Shown: positions 8,990 to 17,270 of the stretch, one piece after another
Numbering within the stretch: the stretch's first letter is position 1
How the letters are laid out: every line of letters begins with the position of its first letter
NCBI GenBank assembly: GCA_963839475.1
Contig: CAWIVH010000001.1
Span: forward strand, 1,210,491 to 1,274,490
Origin: CAWIVH01 sp963839475
Lineage (GTDB): Bacteria > Acidobacteriota > UBA6911
Direction: 5' to 3'
Length of the DNA: 64,000 bases
Made by a program: the position numbers and the translations under genes
The notes under the pieces: generated by a model
Told to the model about the DNA's origin: nothing
The model's input: only the letters and a program-made list of their open reading frames with translations
The model's database searches: none

Positions 8990-9140
8990 CATCTCCCTCA
9001 ATTGCGGCAAAGACCGCAAAACCAATCGAACCGCTAAAACCACAAAGACCGCAAAAGTTATGTTTATAAATCTTTGTGACTTCGCGGTTCTATCCGTCCA
9101 GCGCGCCAAGTTTCCGGAGAGTGCCTGCCGGAAATTCGTT
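8990..9140. repeat. Dispersed ACCGCAAAG inverted repeat between two operon genes
   Basis: The gap between the PfkB and SIS genes is filled by one copy of the dispersed repeat: GAACCGCTAAAACCACAAAG (9028-9047) and its partner CTTTGTGACTTCGCGGTTC (9071-9089) form an imperfect hairpin, with a second ATTGCGGCAAAGACCGCAAA arm at 9001. The following 'ttccggagagtgcctgccgg' text also occurs in the copy near 4630. It separates otherwise tightly packed genes. Confidence 0.7.
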
Positions 9141-10184
9141 TTAACGAGAACCTAATCCCTGACTCATCCAAAGGGCGAGCCTCGGGCCCAATTCCGCCGG
9201 AGTGGCGGTCCCGGTTGTAGCCAGCTGCTGGATGGTGATGGATGCGATCAGGTTGGCCATGAGGGCCGCTTCTTCCAGCGAGGCGCCGGCGCAGAGCGCC
9301 AGGACGGCCCCGGCTGTAGCGCTGTCGCCTGCGCCTGTCGGATCGGTCGGCTCGTCGACGCACACGCCCCGCACGAGGACCTGGGACGAATCGCTGATCC
9401 ATATCCCGCGCCGGCCCGCGGTAACAAAAACCGGTCGGGTGGTCCGCCGGCCGAGTTCCTTCATTGCCTGGCGGAGAATTTCATCGCCGGCCGGCTCCGG
9501 CGTGCCGGGGAAAATTTCGCGCAAAGCTTCACCGGCGTTCACCTTGATGATCAGGTTGCGGAATCGCCCGATCCGATTCCGGCTATCAGCCCAGAAAACG
9601 ACGCGCGGATGAAGATCCGCGAGCTCCGCAAGGCGGGCCCGAACCCTTCCGGTGACGATGCCGCATTCCGCTTCCTCTACCTGGTCCAGCACGATGACGG
9701 CATCCAGGCCCGGCAGAAGTTTCTCCAGGTCTGAAAGCACTTGTTCCTGCACATCTGCCCGAATCGCCTTCCGGTTCTTGGTATCGTAGCGCTCATGCTC
9801 GCCTGACAGGTCCGCGGTCCGGAGGTTGCGAGGCTTGAGGTAGGTCGGGGTGAAGGCTTCGGGCAGAATTCTCAGCCCGGCGTTGTCACAGCCCAGCGAG
9901 GCGAGGCAGCGCCGGAGTTCAAAGCCTTCGCCGTCGTCGCCGGTGAAACCCAGCATGTGAAGCTGTCCGGCTTTCAGGGCAGCGAGGTTGTTGACCACTG
10001 TTCCCGCAGCACCCGGGCTGCATCGGATGGAAACCACCTGGTGTGCAGTTTTGCCGGTTTCGATGGAAATTTCACCCAGGGCCGGATCGACGTCCAGGTA
10101 TTTGTCGAGGAAGAAGTCGCCCAGAACTGCGATCCGGCAAGCCGGGAAGCGCGCGATGAGTTCCTGAAGGCGTGCTGCATCCAT
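9141..10184 (-). CDS. PfkB-family carbohydrate kinase (HldE/RfaE kinase-domain-like)
   Basis: A 347-residue ribokinase-family kinase. The N-terminus (RIAVLGDFFLDKYLDVDP) and the glycine-rich substrate region (CSPGAAGTVVNNLAAL) resemble the kinase domain of HldE/RfaE, and the ATP/anion-hole motif EPTDPTGAGDSATAG with its catalytic Asp is present near residue 280. It lacks the C-terminal cytidylyltransferase-like domain of full HldE, so at most it would do the kinase step (heptose 7-phosphate to 1,7-bisphosphate). The upstream gene ends five bases before its start, indicating coupled translation. The actual substrate is not determined by the sequence. Confidence 0.86.
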   Translation of the reverse strand: MDAARLQELIARFPACRIAVLGDFFLDKYLDVDPALGEISIETGKTAHQVVSIRCSPGAAGTVVNNLAALKAGQLHMLGFTGDDGEGFELRRCLASLGCDNAGLRILPEAFTPTYLKPRNLRTADLSGEHERYDTKNRKAIRADVQEQVLSDLEKLLPGLDAVIVLDQVEEAECGIVTGRVRARLAELADLHPRVVFWADSRNRIGRFRNLIIKVNAGEALREIFPGTPEPAGDEILRQAMKELGRRTTRPVFVTAGRRGIWISDSSQVLVRGVCVDEPTDPTGAGDSATAGAVLALCAGASLEEAALMANLIASITIQQLATTGTATPAELGPRLALWMSQGLGSR

Positions 10185-10189
10185 GGATT

Positions 10190-11152
10190 TCAGCGCTCCA
10201 CAATCAAGTGATACAGGGTCGGCACCGTGCTGCGGTGATCCCCCTGGATATAGTAGCTCTGACCGCCGTCGGCGACTGTCCGCACCAGGATGGTCTTGAA
10301 AGGACGGAAGTAATACCGCGGATCGGTTTTCGGGGCTTCGCGGTCCAGATCATCGTCGCCCAGCGGCACCAGATCCATGACGGCGGTGGTGAACTTCTGG
10401 ATGCTGCGGCCCTCCGCGTGGGCGACGTTTCGCGCCATCGTCAGGGCTTTCAGATAGACCTCGGGTCCCATGACGGCGGTGCCGATATTGAGCAGAACAC
10501 CACCCTCGAGGCCGCAGACGCTTTGCGTATACACCAGGAAGTCGGCATAAGATGCGGCGCCCGTTGAGGCGCCGTCGAAGTTCGGGTGCTCGTGAATGAT
10601 GTCCTGTCCGATCGCCACATGCACCGTCACCGGAATTCCGAGCCGGTAGCCGGCAGCCAGTACACTGGTTTCAGCATAGGGGAAATTCTCCTCCACTATT
10701 TTGCGGCCGATCGCCTCGCCGAGCCCGATGCCGTCCCTCTGCCCCTCCTTTGCGGCGATATTGATTCCGCCGGTTTCGTTCCACAAGCCGAACTCGCCGC
10801 TGCGGACGTAGCGGGCGACGCTCTCGCAGGTTTGGCCGATAAGGGCCAGTTCGAAATCGTGAATGGCGCCGGCGCCGTTGAGTGCGATGTGGGAGATAAA
10901 GCCCCGTCTCATCAGATCGATCAGGAGCGGAGCGGTGCCCTTGCGCAGAACGTGAGCGCCCAGCATCAGGATTATCGAGCTCCCGTTTCCCGCCGCCTGC
11001 CGAACATTCCCTGCCAGGATCTCCAATGCAGGGTGGCCGCACGAGTCAAACGGGCTATCGGGATAGAGCAGGGTGCTGCGGTCGAGATCATGAACCCGCT
11101 CCCTCAACGGCTTTAATTTTAAACGGGATCTGTCGAACTGTTGGAATGGCAT
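10190..11152 (-). CDS. Conserved protein resembling deoxyhypusine-synthase-like Rossmann proteins
   Basis: A 320-residue soluble protein without signal peptide or membrane segments. It has alternating beta/alpha blocks such as SSIILMLGAHVLRKGTAPLL, FISHIALNGAGAIHDFELAL and SVLAAGYRLGIPVTVHVAIG, then GGVLLNIGTAVMGPEVYLKA. The layout (GAHVLRKG early, NGAGAIHD in the middle, a glycine-rich NIGTAV near the C-terminus) is reminiscent of the NAD-dependent deoxyhypusine synthase fold, but the active-site lysine region of true deoxyhypusine synthase was not recognised and eukaryotic-type eIF5A is not expected here. It lies between a HAD phosphatase (9 bases) and a PfkB kinase (5 bases), so it probably acts on the same sugar-phosphate route. 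Function unknown. Confidence 0.6.
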   Translation of the reverse strand: MPFQQFDRSRLKLKPLRERVHDLDRSTLLYPDSPFDSCGHPALEILAGNVRQAAGNGSSIILMLGAHVLRKGTAPLLIDLMRRGFISHIALNGAGAIHDFELALIGQTCESVARYVRSGEFGLWNETGGINIAAKEGQRDGIGLGEAIGRKIVEENFPYAETSVLAAGYRLGIPVTVHVAIGQDIIHEHPNFDGASTGAASYADFLVYTQSVCGLEGGVLLNIGTAVMGPEVYLKALTMARNVAHAEGRSIQKFTTAVMDLVPLGDDDLDREAPKTDPRYYFRPFKTILVRTVADGGQSYYIQGDHRSTVPTLYHLIVER

Positions 11153-11161
11153 GGCGGTTTC

Positions 11162-12073
11162 TCAGCCTCGGTGGAACAGGTACTGGAGCAAAGGACCCGA
11201 TTCCCGGAAATCGGGAATCACGAGATCAGCCCCGACGCCGATCAACCGGTCGCGCTTCCAGGCGTCGGCTTTTCCGCTCCTCCCCGCTTCGTCGCTCGCC
11301 ACGGCTACGGCGATGCCGCCGACGGATTTGACGTTTTCTATTTCCACATACCCGTCGCCGAAAGCCAGCAAAGCGTTTCCCTCAACGGCGTTTTCTCTGA
11401 GGATTCTCTCGATGACCATCTTTTTCGAGAAGTTCTTGAAATCGTCGATCGCGCCGTAAATGCGTTTTCCGAAATAGGGGATCAGGCCGAGGAGGCCGGC
11501 TTCTTCCATCACGAATTTTTCATCGGTGCCGCTGGCCAGGTACATCGGCACACCCGAGTCCCGGAGGCTGGTCAGGAGGCCGATCGTGCCCGGCACGAGG
11601 TAGTCCTCCGGGCGTTGGCTCCCCGTCCGCAGCGACTCGCGCCGCACGCGGATCCGCTCGAGCAGCAGTTCGTGATATTTATTCTTGTAGTATCCGGGTT
11701 CCTGCGGACTACCGCCGCGCGCGCGGATTTCCTCGGCCAGCTGGATCATCTGGTAGATGGTCTGCTTGCCGTTGAGCTTCATCACGAAGTCGAAGCAGAG
11801 GCGGTAAAGCGCCTCGGGCGTTTCTTTCGTGCCGGTGGCCCGGAGTTCCTCCACCATCATCGGCACCATCACCTCCGGCCAGCCCTCGCGAATCAGGCTC
11901 AAGGTGCCGTCGAAGTCGAACACGACATGGCGGAATCGGATCGACGGATCGACCTCGCGGATGATCTCGATGGAAGTACCCATGAGGAAGCGGGACTGAA
12001 TTTCGCCGCTTACGGTGCGCCGGTAATCCTCCTCGAGGTAGGACTGCGTCTTGGGATCGGTCGAATTGTGCAT
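11162..12073 (-). CDS. HAD-superfamily phosphohydrolase
   Basis: A 303-residue haloacid dehalogenase-type hydrolase. Motif I is VVFDFDGTLSLI with the nucleophile Asp in DFDGT, motif II is YLASGTD, and the acidic motif IV appears as LLAFGDGYVEIENVKS. A large helical cap lies between motifs I and II (residues about 75-170). Such enzymes dephosphorylate sugar phosphates or act as phosphoglycolate-type phosphatases. It starts at an ATG at 12073 and ends nine bases before the deoxyhypusine-synthase-like gene. In the cluster it could fill the GmhB-like 1,7-bisphosphate phosphatase role, although it is larger than GmhB (about 190 residues) and belongs to a different cap class. Confidence 0.82.
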   Translation of the reverse strand: MHNSTDPKTQSYLEEDYRRTVSGEIQSRFLMGTSIEIIREVDPSIRFRHVVFDFDGTLSLIREGWPEVMVPMMVEELRATGTKETPEALYRLCFDFVMKLNGKQTIYQMIQLAEEIRARGGSPQEPGYYKNKYHELLLERIRVRRESLRTGSQRPEDYLVPGTIGLLTSLRDSGVPMYLASGTDEKFVMEEAGLLGLIPYFGKRIYGAIDDFKNFSKKMVIERILRENAVEGNALLAFGDGYVEIENVKSVGGIAVAVASDEAGRSGKADAWKRDRLIGVGADLVIPDFRESGPLLQYLFHRG

Positions 12074-12112
12074 GAAAATAGCCCTGCCCGAATCAGTTAT
12101 CGTGTAATGGCC

Positions 12113-12826
12113 CTACTTCGTCTTGATTTCGCGGATCTTGATGTTCCGGTACCAGCACTCGTCGTTGTGATAAGTCAGCATGATCGGGCCCTGGATCTTG
12201 GTGCCGAAATCGGGGTACTTGGCAAATTTGCTTTTCGCCAATCCCGCCTTGACCTGTTCACTCCCGAGTTCATAAGCCAGCACCATCTTTCCATTCAGCC
12301 AGTGCTCCACCTTGTTTCCCTGCACCACGATGCGCGACTGGTTCCACTCCCCGGCTTTCTTGAGCGGCCGCTCGGCGGGAGCCGGGATCACGTCGTAAAA
12401 AGCTGCCGTGGCGTGATGAAGCCCGACTTTGCCATCCGGATTGGATTCGTCATCGATCATCTGGTATTCATGACCGGGAGCGCCGGGACGATCTTCGGTG
12501 ACGAAGTACTTCACGCCGTTGTTGCCTGCTGGCGCGACCTTCCATTCCCAGCTGAATTCGAAGTCATTGAATTTGTCGACGGTGATCAGCTCCTTGCCTT
12601 TCACTTTCGGGACTGTCTTCAGCAGGTGGTCCTGAATCTCCCATCCGGCTTCAGGCGGGCCGGCGAGTTTATACCCGCGCCACCCCTGCAGGGTGTTGCC
12701 GTCGAACAGCAGACGCCAGCCGGCAGCTTTTTCCTTTGCAGTCAGTTGGTTTGGATTGGTATCGGCGGCAAACACCAGCCCGCATGCCAGAAAAACAGCA
12801 ACACAGATAAGGGCGAATCTTTTCAT
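12113..12826 (-). CDS. Secreted DUF1080 (3-keto-disaccharide hydrolase-like) protein
   Basis: A 237-residue secreted protein. The first 20 residues (MKRFALICVAVFLACGLVFA) are a signal peptide. The mature part is a concanavalin-like DUF1080 domain: WRLLFDGNTLQGWRGY, DFEFSWEWKVAPAGNNGVKY, GHEYQMIDDE and the C-terminal GPIMLTYHNDECWYRNIKIR. The family includes 3-keto-glucoside hydrolases and carbohydrate-binding modules. The ATG at 12826 has an AAGGAGAG site four bases upstream, better than the upstream extension. It is the first gene of a minus-strand run and lies 39 bases before the HAD gene, so it may be co-transcribed with it. Confidence 0.85.
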   Translation of the reverse strand: MKRFALICVAVFLACGLVFAADTNPNQLTAKEKAAGWRLLFDGNTLQGWRGYKLAGPPEAGWEIQDHLLKTVPKVKGKELITVDKFNDFEFSWEWKVAPAGNNGVKYFVTEDRPGAPGHEYQMIDDESNPDGKVGLHHATAAFYDVIPAPAERPLKKAGEWNQSRIVVQGNKVEHWLNGKMVLAYELGSEQVKAGLAKSKFAKYPDFGTKIQGPIMLTYHNDECWYRNIKIREIKTK

Positions 12827-12921
12827 AAATCTCTCCTTGGGGCGATTCTGCATTTCGTTCCAATTCCGAATTGGACTGACGTTCCAGGAGATACTTGAGG
12901 ACGCTGTCAGAACGCGATTTG

Positions 12922-13110
12922 CTTTACAACGTTTTCACGATTCAATAAATCTTGCCTGAAAAACATGAATTTACAGATCTCGAAGACCCAAAGAATTATA
13001 AACAAAACCTTTGCGGTCTTTGCCGCAATTGGATGATTCCCGCTGCGCGCAAGTCCAGTTTCTGTTCTCAATAAACCGTGCTTGCATGGCTCGAACTCTC
13101 CTGGAACCGT
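12922..13110. repeat. Reverse-oriented partial repeat plus ACCGCAAAG repeat in a gene-free gap
   Basis: The 357-base gap between the lactate permease and DUF1080 genes has no credible gene. Bases 12922-12978 are the reverse complement of the element beginning 'atctgtaaattcttg' at 51756 and 58503 (the 'tttttcaggcaagatttatt' block is shared). Directly after it, 13005-13035 carries CTTTGCGGTCTTTGCCGC, an arm of the dispersed ACCGCAAAG repeat, and 13060-13110 matches the 'ctcaataaa...ctggaa' flank seen at other copies. Confidence 0.65.
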
Positions 13111-13183
13111 TAGTATTATAGATGCACCGCCACCATTCTCCTATGGAGATAGCGCTCGCAATTCACAGAAATGACGCGGGGTT

Positions 13184-14818
13184 TCAACGAGGAAAATAGG
13201 TGTAAAGCATCACAATCAGTCCGATCACGGAGGCGAGCACGATGCTGTGCCGGAGAGTGAAGCGGAACAGGCGCGACTCTTCACTGGCCGCCATCCCCGT
13301 CGCCGCCGCGGCCACGGCGATGCTTTGCAGGCTGATCATTTTGCCCATGACGCCGCCGCTCGAGTTCGCCGCCGCCATAAGTACCGGATCGAGACCAAGG
13401 CGGCCGGCCGTGACCACCTGCAGGTTGCCAAAAAGCGCATTGGCCGAAGTGTCGCTCCCGGTCAGGAATACTCCCAGCCAGCCGAGCAGGGCGCTGAAGA
13501 ACGGGAACAACATCCCGGTCGCCGCAAAAGCCAGGCCGAGCGTCACCGTCGCACCGGAATAGTTCATCAGGAACGCAAGCGCCAGGACCGAGGCGATGGT
13601 CAACATCGAGAGAGCCAGCTGCCGGCAAGTTGCTGCAAAAATTTCAGCCGCCTGCCTGAACCGAACCTTCAAAAACAGTAGAGATAGAAAGCATGCGATC
13701 ATGCCGGCGGTTCCGGAGGCTCCCAGCCAGTTCAGGGTGAAGATCGCCGGGTAGGGCGATGGTTTGGCGACCAGTGGTGGAATTCTTTCGACCAGGAGAT
13801 GCAGGCCAGGCCATGGGATCTGGCGTGTGACCGAGTTCAGGACCGGTCGAACGCCTTCCTGCCCCCACAAAAGTACGAGCAGAACGAGGAGGAAATAAGG
13901 AGACCAGGCCATCAGCGTCTCGCCGACCGGATGGCGCGTGTGGTTCATCCGCGTGTGGACGGAGCCCTCCAATTCAAAGTCGTCCTTTGGGTGCCAGAGC
14001 CGCAAAAAAATCAGGAGCGAACCGATCGCCGAGAGCGAGCTGACGATATCCGTGAGCTGGGCTCCGAGGTGATTGGAGACCCAGTATTGCGCGAAAGCGA
14101 AGGAGCCTCCGCACACCAACGCCGCCGGATATACGCCGCGCCACGCACGCCACCCTCCCATTACCCAGATCAGATAGCTGGGGACGATAAGGGAAATCGG
14201 CGCACAAATCCGGCCCACCGCGCCGCTCAGCGATTTCAGGTCGAGGCCTGTGATTCCTGCCAGGGTGATGACCGGGATTCCGATAGATCCAAAGGCGACA
14301 GGAGCGGTGTTGGCCAGCAGGCAGATCCCTGCGGCATAAAAAGGCGAAAATCCCAGTCCTGCAAGCATGGCCGCTGCTACGGCGACGGGAGTGCCGAATC
14401 CGGCTGCGCCCTCGATAAAGGCTCCGAAGGCGAACGCGATCAGCAGTGCCTGTAGCCGGCGATCGTCGGTGAGGCTGCCGATAGAGTTTTTGATGATTTC
14501 GAACTTTCCGGTGGCCACCGTGATCTTGTAGAGGAAAATGGCCCAGAAGACGATCCACCCAATGGGGAAAAGCCCAAAGGCCGCACCGTAGGCGGCGGCA
14601 CTCGCTGCGAGCCCCATGGGCATCCCATAGGCGAGGATGGCGATCATGGCCGCGGAGGCGAGCCCGATGGTGGCGGCTATCCAGGCGGCGGTTCGTTTGA
14701 CGCCCAGCAGGTATAGAAGTACGAAAATGGGCAATCCGGCTATGAGTGCCGAAATCCCAAGGCTGCCTGCAATCGGAGTGTATTCCTGCTGCCACATATA
14801 GGTGGGCGACCATACCAT
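13184..14818 (-). CDS. lctP: L-lactate permease (LctP family)
   Basis: A 544-residue inner-membrane protein with about 12-14 hydrophobic helices. It matches the LctP family: FAFGAFIEGAAGFGTPVAVAAAML, LLANTAPVAFGSIGIPVI, the long loop after helix 7 with WSPYFLLVLLVLLWG, and the C-terminal FLTGSDTSANALFG and ANSSGGVMGKMISLQSI blocks. It imports lactate or glycolate with a proton. ATG at 14818 is preferred over the upstream TTG at 14839. No lactate dehydrogenase genes adjoin it, although an Ldh2-family oxidoreductase lies 8 kb away. The gene is transcribed away from a repeat-filled gap that separates it from the EF-G gene. Confidence 0.93.
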   Translation of the reverse strand: MVWSPTYMWQQEYTPIAGSLGISALIAGLPIFVLLYLLGVKRTAAWIAATIGLASAAMIAILAYGMPMGLAASAAAYGAAFGLFPIGWIVFWAIFLYKITVATGKFEIIKNSIGSLTDDRRLQALLIAFAFGAFIEGAAGFGTPVAVAAAMLAGLGFSPFYAAGICLLANTAPVAFGSIGIPVITLAGITGLDLKSLSGAVGRICAPISLIVPSYLIWVMGGWRAWRGVYPAALVCGGSFAFAQYWVSNHLGAQLTDIVSSLSAIGSLLIFLRLWHPKDDFELEGSVHTRMNHTRHPVGETLMAWSPYFLLVLLVLLWGQEGVRPVLNSVTRQIPWPGLHLLVERIPPLVAKPSPYPAIFTLNWLGASGTAGMIACFLSLLFLKVRFRQAAEIFAATCRQLALSMLTIASVLALAFLMNYSGATVTLGLAFAATGMLFPFFSALLGWLGVFLTGSDTSANALFGNLQVVTAGRLGLDPVLMAAANSSGGVMGKMISLQSIAVAAAATGMAASEESRLFRFTLRHSIVLASVIGLIVMLYTYFPR

Positions 14819-14854
14819 GGAAGCTCTACTAGATGTCAAGCGCCACGGGATGGC

Positions 14855-15072
14855 TTTAAGCTATTAGCTCTTAGCTTTTAGCTTTCAGCTGACGGTGTTG
14901 TGAGGTTTTGGGGGCGCCAACTTTTCATACTACTCATACGAATGTTACTGCCTGGATTCATTGTTAGCTTTTAGGTTCTTCGTGATTGCGAGTGCCTGGT
15001 TTTATAAGCCGCCGAGTTGGACCCGGATCGAACCACCAGGAGCTAAGAGCTAATGGCTAAAAGCTGATTTTT
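14855..15072. repeat. Gap with AGCTAAGAGCTAA-type inverted repeat
   Basis: In the gap between divergent permease and EF-G genes, bases 14858-14890 read as tandem variants of TTAGCTCTTAGCTTTTAGCT, and 15041-15065 carry the inverted counterpart AGCTAAGAGCTAATGGCTAA. The two arms would pair over a loop of about 150 bases. This simple, self-similar composition is typical of dispersed intergenic repeats and not of a promoter. No other feature is visible. Confidence 0.65.
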
Positions 15073-15145
15073 TGTTGCCATCCCGCCGTCTCGGGTTATC
15101 CTATGCGGCGCACCGGGAAACCGACGCGCAGGAGATTGACGGATC

Positions 15146-17197
15146 ATGCTTTTGAAGCCCCTGGCCCGGGTTAGAAACATCGGCATCATCGCGCACATCG
15201 ACGCGGGCAAAACTACCGTGACCGAGCGATTCCTCTATTACGCCGGCCTGACCCACAAAATCGGCGAGGTTCATGACGGCGATACAGTTATGGATTTCCG
15301 TGATGACGAACGGGAACGAGGCATTACCATTTCTGCCGCCGCCACGACATTTCTCTGGAACGATCACCAGCTCAACCTGATCGACACGCCCGGCCATATC
15401 GATTTCACAGCTGAAGTCGAGCGCAGCCTTCGCATCCTGGACGGAGCGGTGGTAGTTTTTTCCGGCGTGGAAGGGGTTCAGCCGCAGAGCGAGACGGTGT
15501 GGCACCAGGCGGATCATTACGGCGTGCCGCGCATTGCCTTCATCAACAAGCTGGACCGCGCGGGCGCCGATCATGAGAGGGTCCGGGCTGAAATGGAAAC
15601 CCGCCTCGGAGCTCGAGCTGTATTCCTGAACCTGCCTTACGGCCTCGAAGACCGGCTCAATGGCGTGATTGATCTTTTGAGTATGAAATGGCTCTATTCG
15701 GATCCTTTAAGCCGCGGACGAGATGTGGAGACGCGCGAGATCCCCGCCGAAGCCGTGAAGCCGGCACGGGCGGCGCGCGAAATATTGGTGCAGCGGGCGG
15801 CAGAGGCGGTCGATTGGCTGGCCGATCTTTATCTCGGCGAGCAGCCGATCACGGAGGATCACCTGGTCCGAGCCATCCGTGAAGCAACGCTCTCGCGCCA
15901 ACTGGTTCCGGTGCTGTGCGGCGCGGCGCTGCGCGATACCGGCATACGGCCGATATTGGATGCCGTCTGCCACTACATCCCCTCGCCACTCGACCGGCCG
16001 GCCGCGGTCGGCCATGTCCCGGCAACGGGCGCCGTTGCAGAAAGGGCCCCCAAAGCCTCAGGCCCCTTTTCGGCTCTAGTATTCAAGGTGACGGCGACAG
16101 CCAGCGCCGACATATTCTGGCTTCGGGTCTACTCGGGCGCCTTGCGGGATGAAGACCGCTGCCTGCATCCGCGAACCGGCACCTTGCTGCGGCTCAAGCG
16201 CTTCCTCCGCATTTATGCCGACCGTTCCGAACCCGTTGCCCGAGCCGATTGCGGCGACATTGTGGCTGTCGCCGGACCCCGGACCATCGTGACGGGGGAT
16301 ACGCTTTGCGACCCAGCCCACCCCATTAGTTTCGAAGCCATGCATTTTCCCCAGCCGGTGGTTTCGGCAGCTGTGGAAGCCCAGACTTCGGCAGACCGGG
16401 AACGGATGCTGGACGTCATTTCCCGTCTCGCGCGCGAGGATCCCACCTTCACCCATAAAACCGACGAGGAAACCGGCCAGCTGATCCTATCGGGGATGGG
16501 CGAGCTTCATCTCGAGATCCTCCAAAACCGCATGCAGCGCCATTTCAATGTGTCGGCCCGGCTGGGCCGGCCGCGCGTGAGCTACCGGGAAACGGTATCT
16601 TCCTCCGGTATCGGCACGGCGGATTTCGACAAGAAGATCGGCGACGTGCGTGTAGTCGCCAAAGCTTCGGTGGAGGTATCGCCGCGTCCGCGTCCTGCCG
16701 GCGACCACACCTGGCCGCCGGTGGAAATAACCCTTGAAGGACAAGCGGCACTGCTCTCGCAGGTGCTGCAGACGGAAGCCAGGGCCGTGATCGAAAGCAT
16801 CTGCAACGGAGGTGGCGTCAACGGCTACCCTGTGGTGGACATCCGCGTGCGCGTGTATGAAGTGACCATGAACGAGTCGCCCGACCTGTTGATCCCCCTT
16901 CGCGCCACCTTGACCCTGGCGATGCGCCATGCCTTTACCGCCGGGTCGATGATCCTTCTCGAACCCATCATGAACCTCGAGGTGCGGGTCCCTGAAGCGT
17001 TTCTAGGGGTTGTCGTGCGCGACCTGGGAGCCCGGCGTGCTGAAATCCGGGAGAGCGAGGTAGCCGGCACCGCTGCGGTTTTGCGGGCTTTTGTGCCGCT
17101 GGCCGGGATGTTCGGTTATTCCACCGACCTGCGCTCTCTCACCCAGGGCAGAGGCAGCTTTTCCATGGAACCCTTCGATTTCCAGAAGAAGCTGTAA
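15146..17197 (+). CDS. fusA: Elongation factor G paralogue (EF-G-like GTPase)
   Basis: A 683-residue translational GTPase with the full EF-G layout. G-domain motifs are AHIDAGKTT (P-loop), RGITI (switch I), DTPGHIDF (switch II) and NKLDRAG; domain II follows around residue 290, domain III near 400, domain IV (GGGVNGYPVVDIRVRVYEV) near 560 and domain V to the end. EF-G catalyses ribosomal translocation and, with RRF, recycling. It is not in a str operon: no rpsL, rpsG or tuf genes are near, so it is probably a second, specialised copy (EF-G2 or spdEFG-like) and not the housekeeping gene. AGGAG at 15130-15134 precedes the ATG by eleven bases. Confidence 0.9.
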   Translation: MLLKPLARVRNIGIIAHIDAGKTTVTERFLYYAGLTHKIGEVHDGDTVMDFRDDERERGITISAAATTFLWNDHQLNLIDTPGHIDFTAEVERSLRILDGAVVVFSGVEGVQPQSETVWHQADHYGVPRIAFINKLDRAGADHERVRAEMETRLGARAVFLNLPYGLEDRLNGVIDLLSMKWLYSDPLSRGRDVETREIPAEAVKPARAAREILVQRAAEAVDWLADLYLGEQPITEDHLVRAIREATLSRQLVPVLCGAALRDTGIRPILDAVCHYIPSPLDRPAAVGHVPATGAVAERAPKASGPFSALVFKVTATASADIFWLRVYSGALRDEDRCLHPRTGTLLRLKRFLRIYADRSEPVARADCGDIVAVAGPRTIVTGDTLCDPAHPISFEAMHFPQPVVSAAVEAQTSADRERMLDVISRLAREDPTFTHKTDEETGQLILSGMGELHLEILQNRMQRHFNVSARLGRPRVSYRETVSSSGIGTADFDKKIGDVRVVAKASVEVSPRPRPAGDHTWPPVEITLEGQAALLSQVLQTEARAVIESICNGGGVNGYPVVDIRVRVYEVTMNESPDLLIPLRATLTLAMRHAFTAGSMILLEPIMNLEVRVPEAFLGVVVRDLGARRAEIRESEVAGTAAVLRAFVPLAGMFGYSTDLRSLTQGRGSFSMEPFDFQKKL

Positions 17198-17270
17198 TCC
17201 GGGAAGGCCCACATATCCCTCCCATCCACCCGGTCTCGGGATTCATACCCGATCCCGCATGGACCGGCTA

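Noticed and set aside
8427..10184. SIS and PfkB genes as certain gmhA and hldE
   Set aside because: PfkB lacks the nucleotidyltransferase domain and substrate residues could not be checked, so gene symbols were withheld.
11141..12898. Long plus-strand open frame of 585 codons
   Set aside because: It is antisense to the HAD and DUF1080 genes, which have clear domains, start sites and signal peptide. The antisense product has no family resemblance.
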